NCBI GenBank assembly: GCA_951799405.1 | Contig: OX637334.1 | Span: forward strand, 8,494,001-8,558,000 | DNA: 64,000 bases | Direction: 5' to 3' | Source: Agapetus fuscipes | Lineage: Eukaryota > Arthropoda > Insecta > Trichoptera > Glossosomatidae | Shown here: positions 1 to 7,911 of the stretch, piece by piece | How positions within the stretch are numbered: the first letter of the stretch is position 1 | Layout of the letters: each line of letters begins with the position of its first letter | The notes under the pieces: model-generated | What the model was told of the DNA's origin: nothing | What the model saw: only the letters and a program-made list of their open reading frames with translations | The model's database searches: none | Translations under genes and position numbers: made by a program

Positions 1-177
1 CCTAACAGAACTTCATCAGTTTGTATTTCAAAATACAAAAAAATCTCCTTATCTAGCACTAGATATCTTTATAAGTAGCGGTTTATTAAAAATTCATAAC
101 AGATTGGTCTTTAATTGCATTATCTATGACAATTACTCAATGGTCAAATCATCTTCTTGAATTCACCTTTCTTCCAG

Positions 178-471
178 AACGGTTCACCTTTGGGCACCCA
201 CCACCCCGGCATGACACCACCTATCGGAGCAGCGACCACAAACCCTGGAGGAGGAGCACTCCGAGGTCTGCTGGAGCATGCTGAACGTCTCCTGCAGACC
301 AAACACCAAAGCCACCAGGGTCTCCTCCATCAGCACCAGCAGCAGCAGCAACAAGGAGTGCAGATGATAAACCAAGCAGTGGATCCACAGAGGCATTCGC
401 AGTCAGATGATGATTCAGGGTGTGCCTTGGAAGAGTATACTTGGGTGCCTCCAGGATTAAGACCAGAACAG
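178..471 (+). CDS. pk: prickle-family protein, internal exon 1 of 3 visible (pre-PET region and start of PET domain)
   Basis: This internal exon encodes 98 residues. It opens after a pyrimidine tract ending in CAG (acceptor AG at 176-177) and closes before a GTTAGT donor at 472. Residues include a short polyglutamine tract (codons near 345) and an acidic SQSDDDSG stretch, then [17 protein letters not shown], which is the characteristic start of the PET domain of Prickle and Espinas. The product is a cytoplasmic planar-cell-polarity protein that acts at the cell cortex with Van Gogh/Strabismus and opposes Frizzled-Dishevelled signalling. The frame runs open into the intron as far as 666, but the donor and the match of the next exons end the coding part at 471. 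No initiator ATG is visible, so the true N-terminus lies upstream of the window. Whether it is prickle or espinas cannot be settled from the PET region alone. Confidence 0.9.
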
Positions 472-1749
472 GTTAGTCAATCTTTAATGTTTTTCCATTT
501 GTTTAAAAAGAACTTCTTCGTGGCTGTTCCTCATTATTTACCTTCACTTCCATCACCTTGGGTTTTCATTATTCTCCATATTCATACGGTATACCACTCC
601 AAAATTTCTACAAGGTACCTACCTTGGATTGAATGCATTAGAGTTAAGATGAGAGAGTCTAATTAATTTATAATCGGCGTATTTCGTGGCAAATTCGATT
701 ACTCGCCCCGTCACGGTTGGAAATCTAAGCTCTTCATATACCTCACTGCTCCTTTCTTGACTTTGTAGAAGTCTTTCAGGAAAGGGTTTCATGTCTTCTG
801 GTGGGGCACCCCTCCACTATGTACCTACCCGGTAATCTTGTTCTCTGCCCCACAGCCTCATCGTTAAACTAATCCCCATTTATGGAGCAGAAGGGTGAAC
901 AGCCTTGTTCGAAGCAGACCCTGTCTAAGGTCGTCCACAGTTTTCTCGAAAGATTCAACCCTGGGACCTCCTGGAGTGACAGAGTGAGTGACTTTTTGTC
1001 CTTCCATTGGACTTTCAATGGATTCCAACATTCTTTCTACGACCATCAATTTTATTTTATTCCTCCCTCACGGCTTAGTTCTTTTACAGGAGCATATCAA
1101 ATATTCGTGAACATTCAAACCATGTTAGTCATACTCGTAAAACGTTCAGACTATGATAGTCGTGATTCGTAAACGCTTAGCGATCGTTAATCAATCATAG
1201 TGGTACATTAATATCGCATTAATGTAAATATGTAGAAATATCGAGATATAAAACGTAATTAGTACATTCGTATCTGAAGTGCAAAAGATGAATTTATTAT
1301 ATTAATGGCGAAATAAATAAGTTGAGCTCCTTTTAATTTAAATGAACCGCAACATATTATACGCAATCTACAGTAGATGTACAGATTTTTGAAGACGGAT
1401 TCTTTCAAATAAACGCGTCATTTCATTTTGTAATAATTAATAAACTATATGTTATTAATTAAAGCAATAAGGAGAAAAAACTAATTTGAATAGTTTATTT
1501 AAATAAATACATTCAATTATACAGAATCAAGCTGAAATGTGTGACGACATCAATAAAGGCGGCGTCGTATGAGCAATATAGACGAGTTACTCCGTTGATT
1601 TTTGTACAAAAGTTTGCTTAAATATGAATCTAAACTTCTCAAATACCTTGTCTTCATTTCTACCAAAATTGCACAAAAGTGCCTTCTTTGAATCATTCAT
1701 TCAATCTTTTGGCATCAATATTTTTGGGTAATTATTAAATTCGAATGGT
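472..1749. other. start of 31.4-kb prickle intron, no recognised element
   Basis: AT-rich sequence after the exon 1 donor. The stretch 690-1040 is less AT-rich and carries short open frames, but they match nothing I recognise and have no splice or promoter context. Confidence 0.5.
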
Positions 1750-1858
1750 GTTATTCACACACAGCAAATCCATGGCTCAAACGCCACCTAACGCGAATTT
1801 TCGATACAATCATCGATGATCCATGAGTCAGCTACGAATCAAAGGTGTTTTGAATAAC
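1750..1858. mobile_element. small MITE, copy 1
   Basis: Starts GTTATTCACACACAGC and ends TGAATAAC, giving short terminal inverted repeats of the type GTTATTCA. The interior includes AATCCATGGCT and ATCCATGAGTCAGCT. A second copy at 41895-42005 shares both ends and the interior words, which supports a mobile origin. No transposase is present. Confidence 0.55.
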
Positions 1859-2238
1859 CCTGGAAGAATTTATTCTGGTTCACATGTACTTTACTGAATG
1901 AGATACGAGTACATTCAATTTGGTTTTCACAAGAAGATTTTTTGGGAAAAGGTTGAAAGAAAGAAAGGGAGCGGCTCATCAAGATACAGATCTAAAGATT
2001 ATAACGAAATAAAATAAGAAGTTGTTGGACGTAGAAATGGCTTACGTGTCATTCATTCACAAGTCCTTCCACTGTCAAATTACATGGCATTAAAATGATG
2101 GATGTGAAAATAAAATTTTAATATAGCAGAACCGATAATTTAAATGTTTATGTTTTTCATACATATTGCGATCGTTAAAAAAGCAATAAAAAAGTGCATA
2201 ACATTTTTTACAGCGTTTTTTTCTTCTTCTGGTCATCA
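1859..2238. other. intron sequence, no recognised element
   Basis: Nothing supported beyond AT-rich unique-looking sequence. Confidence 0.45.
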
Positions 2239-2311
2239 GCCTCCGTGGCGCAATGGGCAGCGCAATGGGCTGTTAACCGAAAGGTTGGTGGTTCGAGCCC
2301 ACCCGGGGGCG
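2239..2311 (+). tRNA. tRNA-Asn(GTT)-like gene with altered anticodon stem
   Basis: The acceptor strands GCCTCCG (2239-2245) and CGGGGGC (2304-2310) pair over 7 bp with one G-T. The D stem is GCGC/GCGC. The anticodon loop is CTGTTAA with GTT. The T arm is GGTGG-TTCGAGC-CCACC, and a T-run (2316 onward) could end Pol III transcription. Compared with ordinary metazoan tRNA-Asn, the D loop is short and the 5' side of the anticodon stem reads ATGGG instead of the usual TTCGG. This leaves two mismatches (A-A and G-G) against CCGAA. The words CAATGGGC occur twice (2251-2258 and 2263-2270), suggesting a local duplication replaced the stem strand. It may be a functional variant or a recent pseudogene. 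Confidence 0.65.
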
Positions 2312-2340
2312 ACAGTTTTTTTTTATTTCTTTAAATAACC

Positions 2341-2612
2341 ATCACAAGACAAAGCTGACCACCCGTGATATACAAATGGATTCACTTTTCCTCATGCCAC
2401 CTCATTGCCAAGGAACAATTGCTTCATTCATAAGACATAATATGAGGCTGACCACCCATAATCTACAAATTGATTCACTTTTGCCAATACCACCGCAGTG
2501 TCATAGAACAGTAACAATACTTGCAGGGTTCAGTTTTTTTACAGTTAAGGTTTGATTTTGTACCTGCTTATGCAGCATGTGTGAACGCGAACTTACATGT
2601 CGACTGCTCCAA
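2341..2612 (+). repeat. family A repeats, two partial copies
   Basis: Fragments of the 5' half at 2341-2420 (AAAGCTGACCACCCGTGA) and of a longer copy at 2430-2612 (TATGAGGCTGACCACCC to GCATGTGTGAACGCGAAC). Both are diverged and lack the 3' tail. Confidence 0.6.
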
Positions 2613-2903
2613 GGAAGACAGCACTAAGTCAAAAAAGATAGTTTTGCAGGAAAGCCAATTGAATGTTATTTATTCCATGGAGAACAATGCCTAAACTTTT
2701 TTTACATTCATTTATTAACGAATTCAAAAGAGATACAGGCACGGCTGTCATCTTGAAATGAAGATAATGATTTGTTACCTTCAGAAATGGAAATAAGTCA
2801 AAAACCTCAATTTCGGAGTTACTTCCTTCTTCCTTGGAGCAGTCGATGTAATGGCTTGTGAGCGTGAATGTAGAATAAAGTTCACATTACAATTACTTAA
2901 ATT

Positions 2904-3160
2904 TTGGTATGTGGCTGACCAACCGTACTGTAACAAATGATTCACTTTAACAATATCATCCCTGTTTCAGAGCAAGTCGGTAAGAGTTGCAAAGCTTATG
3001 TTTATTTGAGATACGTGTTTTTATGTTGTCAGTTCACATGTGGCATGTGTAAGCGCGAGCATATACGTGTCTGCTTGTAGACATGCATTTAATAGTATAA
3101 ATTCTTATATACATTTTTGCAGCTAAGATTATAAACTCGCAACTTAGATTATAAATTATA
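2904..3160 (+). repeat. family A repeat, full length
   Basis: Runs from TTGGTATGTGGCTGACC to the tail AACTTAGATTATAAATTATA. It has the CATGTGGCATGTGTAAGCGC palindromic segment and a duplicated tail (GCAGCTAAGATTATAAACT then GCAACTTAGATTATA). Confidence 0.8.
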
Positions 3161-3514
3161 ATATTTAAGACGAGTATATTCTTGCGCGGTAATACGAGTA
3201 ATTTGAATGTCATTCTTGAGCTGCAATACAGAGTTAGAGGTTCGTAAACGATTTTCGCAGTGGGGAGTCACAATGCTGTACGCTATGTTCAAGGCGCAAA
3301 GTGTAAACGCACGTTTACTTGCAAGATTAAACTAACCTGTTGAAATCTCGGGATTTGTATGAAAATGTACACTTAAGTTACACTAACTGATGTAACGAAT
3401 GTAATTTAACTTTTTATCATAATTATTATCAAAGTTTAAAATACTACCTCTACCTTATTTAAACTGCAACTCGTTCAAACACAAACGGGGCTATTCTATT
3501 TTTTGTATTGTTTT
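3161..3514. other. intron sequence, no recognised element
   Basis: Unique-looking AT-rich sequence between family A copies. Confidence 0.45.
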
Positions 3515-3769
3515 CCTTGACTTATAGGTTGGTATAAGGCTGACAACCCATACTGTAAAAAATGGTCCACTTTGCCAATGTCACCTCTGTTTCAGGGAAG
3601 GTCGGTAAAGTTGCAGGGCTTATGTTCATTTGAGGCTTGGATTTTATTTGTAAGTACACATTCAGCATTTGTAAGCGCGAACTACACGTGTTTGTCTGTG
3701 CGCATGCATTTGATATGAGCTTTAAATGTTAATCTATCTTTGCAACTTAGATTATAGATTATTATTATT
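3515..3769 (+). repeat. family A repeat, full length, close to consensus
   Basis: Begins CCTTGACTTATAGGTTGG and ends GCAACTTAGATTATAG plus ATTATT. It is the best internal reference for the family: it contains AATGGTCCACTTTGCC, CCTCTGTTTCAGGGAAGG, TTTGAGGCTTGGATTTTATT and GCGCGAACTACACGTG in order. Confidence 0.88.
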
Positions 3770-4048
3770 CCTTGGCTTATTGGTTGGCGTGAGGCTGCCC
3801 ACCCATGCTGTAAAAAATGGTTCACTTTGGCATTGTCACCGCTGTTTCAGAGAAGGTCGGCAAGAGTTGCAGGGCTTATGTTCATTTGATATTGAGCTTT
3901 TATATATTGTAGGTAACACATGCGGCATGTGTTACCGCGAGCTTATATATTATTATTATACAGTCTACATGTCTGCTTGTGGGAATGCGTTTAATATGAA
4001 TCTTAAATGATATATATCTTTGCAGCTCAGATTTAGATTTAGATAGTG
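3770..4048 (+). repeat. family A repeat, full length, tandem to previous copy
   Basis: Begins directly at the tail of the preceding copy with CCTTGGCTTATTGGTTGG. It has a small insertion (TTATATATTATTATTATAC) and ends in GCAGCTCAGATTTAGATTTA, a TTTAGA-type tail repeat. Confidence 0.82.
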
Positions 4049-4810
4049 CCTTAATTAAATCAAGCATTGTAATATTTTATAGTAATAAATTGTAAAGCCT
4101 TGCTACCGATTTTACGCCATATTAATTCCTAATTGATTTTATTTTTACATAACAATTATTCAGGAATCTTCATTGAAGTTTGTTCCGCCCATATCAATCA
4201 TTTAATATGTGGGAAAAATACGAGGAAGCCTTTTCAAATTTATTTTCATCTCATATTATCAACAAGCGTCTATAATTAAAGGGGTTTGTAGCATCCGTTT
4301 GTATTAAAATTAGAAGATTAATTACTTAAAGAATTTTTCGGAAGCTGTAAGTATTTTTTTCTAAGGATTGTCAATTATTTAGATCGTACATTTTGTATTG
4401 CCAGCCCTCAGCTGTGGAATTCCTTCTTCCTCTTCTTCTGGTGCCCCTTTAGTAAGATAAGCTGTTATCAAAATAATGGACATCGTTAGTACTGCTGCAC
4501 GAAATAGGGATCTTGTGCTTTTAACAAACCAATGTCTCAGGGTTTTCAACCAAGATGTTCTACGTCAATCGAGAGTCCTTCGTCTCTCAATTATTCCCTT
4601 TATAATGGCATTTAGTTGCCAACATTTTTTTTCTGAAATAATCTTTTGACGGACATAAGGAGTTTGGCTCGGTTATTCATCGAGGTAAAAACATCGATAT
4701 GTATTTAATTATTTCTTATTTTGCTTTGTTATTTTTTTTTCACAAAATCTGCGTTCAACATATTTTGCTGTTTGTATGTATACATTTACATATGAACATA
4801 AGCTCAATAA
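4049..4810. other. intron sequence, no firm element
   Basis: At 4400-4430 one frame reads ASPQLWNSF, a phrase seen near the C-terminus of many LINE reverse transcriptases, but the match is too short to call. Otherwise nothing. Confidence 0.4.
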
Positions 4811-5070
4811 TTCGTCCCCCAGTGCTTGTTTGGCTTATCTACCATTTGATTCAAATGTGACCTTTCAATGAAATTGTCTTAACAACCAAACTTTACACAA
4901 TCTGAGCTAAGAGAAAAAACGTAAAACACGGTAATATGAGCGCTATTTTTAATATTTTCAAAATCAGTTTCTAGCATTCATATGACACATTGGTCCAATA
5001 CACATTCAAACATTGCTCATGTGAAATTACTTATATTGGAGATAAGACAAACAAGCACTAAGGGGACGAA
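4811..5070. mobile_element. MITE with about 30-bp terminal inverted repeats, copy 1
   Basis: The left end TTCGTCCCCCAGTGCTTGTT and the reverse complement of the right end TTCGTCCCCTTAGTGCTTGT match over about 30 bp, both continuing to CTTATCT. No coding capacity. A shorter relative lies at 22596-22739. Confidence 0.65.
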
Positions 5071-5842
5071 CTTTTGCCGCCTTTCCCTGAAAACAGGTTA
5101 GAATTGTTTATTGTTTTTATTGGCATCTCACTCTATGTGTAGCATGCTTGAACCTTAAATATCTACAATGGCATGAAATATTCATTCCCAATATTTTCCG
5201 AGAAACTGAGGTTGTACTGTAATCTGACATGGCAGGAGTATGTGAATTTGTAAGTTAAACATTGACATTGTATCATGTATCGCTGGTCTATCATATTATT
5301 TGTCCGCTACACGCTTAGAATAATATTAGTTCACTTAACTTATGTCCACCCAGACCACAAGAGATGTATGATCATTGGACCGGCTACCTGACATATCAGA
5401 TGCGGCCATCTGAACCGAAATCGAACCATGAAAACCGGAAAAATGTTGGAGCACTAAAGATTGCTCCTTGTCGCTTGCATTATCATTACTGTAGTACCTA
5501 CATATGTCCTAAATTATGTTTTCTTCCGTTTGTTTATTTTTTACTGAAACACTGGACCCCCTGTTGCTTTTCTCTTTGACCTCAGGCGATATCTCTCCAA
5601 GTCCCTGTCTCGAGCCGCAGTATGCAAGGTCAAAATAGCCATTGTGATCGCCGATCTTTTATAGAAGTAGCACCAAAAGAAGAATATATCTCTCCTCGAG
5701 TAACTTATGCGTTGTTTTATACTAGGGGTAAAGGTGTCAGATGTTTTTTGTTACTTAGTTACAGCTAATTGCGAATGAAAATCCTTTCAGTACTTTCGTT
5801 TCATCATGATTTAGTTATATTTTGTCTATTTTTGATAATAGT
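5071..5842. other. intron sequence, no recognised element
   Basis: AT-rich with no repeat family I could assign. Confidence 0.45.
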
Positions 5843-6072
5843 TGCAGCGATGATCGAGGGGTTGGCGCTCAAGTTTGCGCTACTGACACTAGCGCCGGCG
5901 CCGGTTCAAACCCCGCCTGCTCCATGTTTTATCGACAATAACTTCGACCCTGGTTCAACAAATGTTCATTACAAATGTTAAGCAATTAATAATTAGTTGA
6001 TAATGTTGAAACCTGTTTCTGGCCAGGTAAAATAGATTGATGAATTGCATTCTCCTTCAAAAATATATTTTA
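5843..6072 (+). repeat. family D SINE (Ser/Leu-type tRNA head), copy 1
   Basis: The head 5843-5924 has an A-box-like ATCGAGGGGTTGGCGCTC, a GC-rich long-variable-arm-like segment and a B box GGTTCAAACCCCGCC. The body follows with GACCCTGGTTCAACAAATG and AAACCTGTTTCTGGCCAGG and ends near GAATTGCATTCTCCTTC. The same order of blocks appears in two other copies, one at 30578-30790 and one split by a LINE at 7470-11886. Confidence 0.65.
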
Positions 6073-6469
6073 AAAAAACAAACGAAATACCCACAATTTC
6101 AAACAACATTACCTACATTGGAGAAAAAATGTTATGACAAAGTTTCATAACACAACACAAAAACAATATTTAAGTATACATACTATTAAAGTCGACGCTC
6201 TTACGTTTTACATCGACTTTATTTGGCAAAAATTAAGGTTAATTGTTGCAATGAAATTTCAACAAAATTAAAACCCGAACACAATATTTTGCTAACCGCA
6301 TGTTGTATTGCTTTCAAGCTCTGTCCACGCACATAGATAAGCGTAGAGGCCCGAGATCGCGTGCTGTCCTGCATATCAATCAATCGGCTCCTCTGTCCAC
6401 AAACAAGTTCTGTACCCCGAGTACAAGGCACTCATCATGACGTCATCTCGATCGCGTAAATCGGAACGC
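6073..6469. other. intron sequence, no recognised element
   Basis: AT-rich left part; a less AT-rich patch at 6300-6470 carries no motif I can name. Confidence 0.45.
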
Positions 6470-6711
6470 CACTAAGCTACACATTTAGTGAAATTTCTTA
6501 CATGTGGCGAGTCGAACGTGTTTATTTTTACAGCCAAGGGGAGCGGCCTTACGCTAACCACTTCAGTTAAGTGATGGTTTCACTTTTTACTTATTTCTTG
6601 TGAAGGATGAGTAAGCCTTGCCGGTATTTAATTTTTGTATCAGAAAATCATTCGAACCCAAGCTCTCGGCATGGAATGCAAGCACTCTACCAACTGAGCT
6701 ATCGACCGGAC
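6470..6711 (-). repeat. family B tRNA-derived SINE, diverged full-length copy
   Basis: The tRNA head lies at the right end (reverse complement TCGATAGCTCAGTTGGTAGA, then GAGCTTGGGTTCGAATG). The body carries the GGCCTTACGCTAACCACTTC and CGAGTCGAACGTGTTTATTT blocks. Substitutions and small deletions show it is old. Confidence 0.78.
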
Positions 6712-6739
6712 CCGGAAAAATGCATGAACACTATTTTAC

Positions 6740-7125
6740 TTTCTAGGAGTGCCGTCGTATATTCCATACATTTTCATTACATACAACTCTACCCAGAGGC
6801 GCTGTTTCAGTGTCCATACGTTTTTAGTAAAATATACCTAATTGCGCAATCGATGTGAGCAATGCGTAAAACTTTACATTCAAACCAAATCTTAGCGTTT
6901 ACACTTAGAAAATGTAAACTAAAACTCTAAATAGAGACGCTGTTTTAGTTTTCATACATTTTAAATAAAATATACTTGTAATACTTTTATACTGACTATT
7001 CTGTACCTTTAGTATAAAATATCACATAAATTCGAGTGACTACAAAAATTAATGAAACTAAATGACTCACTAGGGGTGCTGTTGTATCTTCCATACGTTT
7101 TTCTATTTACTCTATCGAGGGGGTT
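6740..7125. repeat. four degenerate repeated units
   Basis: Units of the type GGCGCTGTTTTAGTNTCCAT followed by ACGTTTTTAGTAAAATATAC recur near 6741, 6796, 6930 and 7073 at irregular spacing. Related units are at 26730-26950 and 54165-54215. Origin unknown. Confidence 0.45.
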
Positions 7126-7469
7126 TACGCGATGTTTATACTCGCGGTCCTGGAGTTCCATGAACTAGAAGCGGCAGTTGTGGTGACAGCTGGCTGAGTA
7201 AACATCAAACTAACCTTATATGTAGAGCCAATAACGATGCCACCGATATGGAGCTCAAAGCGCATTGTTATCTGCTTGAATGATTGTTGAAAGATGACCT
7301 GTGAAGCTGCACAGTAGTGGAACTTGTTGACGCCATCTGAAAGCCTTTAACGTAACAAGTAAGAGTGACTACGCAACGGGCGTGCAAAACAAATATGGTG
7401 GTCCAAAAATGTAATATGGTCCGAACATTCAAAATATATCTCAGCTTTGTGACGTCACCCATAGTATTT
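7126..7469. other. intron sequence, no recognised element
   Basis: Nothing supported beyond a GC-richer patch at 7140-7200. Confidence 0.4.
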
Positions 7470-7545
7470 TTTTTTTTTTATAAAATAGATTTGTGAAGAA
7501 GAATGCAATTCACTAACCTATTCTGCCTGGCCAGAAACAGGTATT
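7470..7545 (-). repeat. family D SINE, 3' part, separated from its head by the LINE
   Basis: In reverse complement it reads ATACCTGTTTCTGGCCAGG, then GTGAATTGCATTCTTCTTC, the same 3' blocks as the copy at 5990-6070. The head of this copy is at 11760-11886, on the far side of the LINE. Confidence 0.65.
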
Positions 7546-7550
7546 AATAT

Positions 7551-7585
<35 letters not shown>

Positions 7586-7911
7586 TTAACGGCACTTAGT
7601 GCCTTTTACATGAAATGGTTACATAGTTTCAAAAATAACACAAATACATAAAAATACCAAAAAGATGTAAAGTATATGAAAGTAAAATGAAACAAATAAA
7701 CACAATAACAAAAACTATATAAAAATAAGAATAAAAATCAAAGTTACTATCTAGAGAAAAAATATAAATCAAAAAATATAAATCAAAAATCAAATGAAAT
7801 ATACAAGCAACAGAAATAAAAACACTAATATTATTATTAATTAAATAACACACAGTTTTAATTCACTTTTATTTTATTTAAATTATGTCTAACGTTTTCG
7901 CCTAAAAAACA

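Noticed and set aside
472..666. Continuation of the exon 1 reading frame into the intron
   Set aside because: A GTTAGT donor at 472 and the exact continuation of the PET domain in exon 2 show that the extra 65 residues are intronic read-through.
4400..4430. LINE C-terminal phrase ASPQLWNSF
   Set aside because: Nine residues with no supporting sequence on either side.
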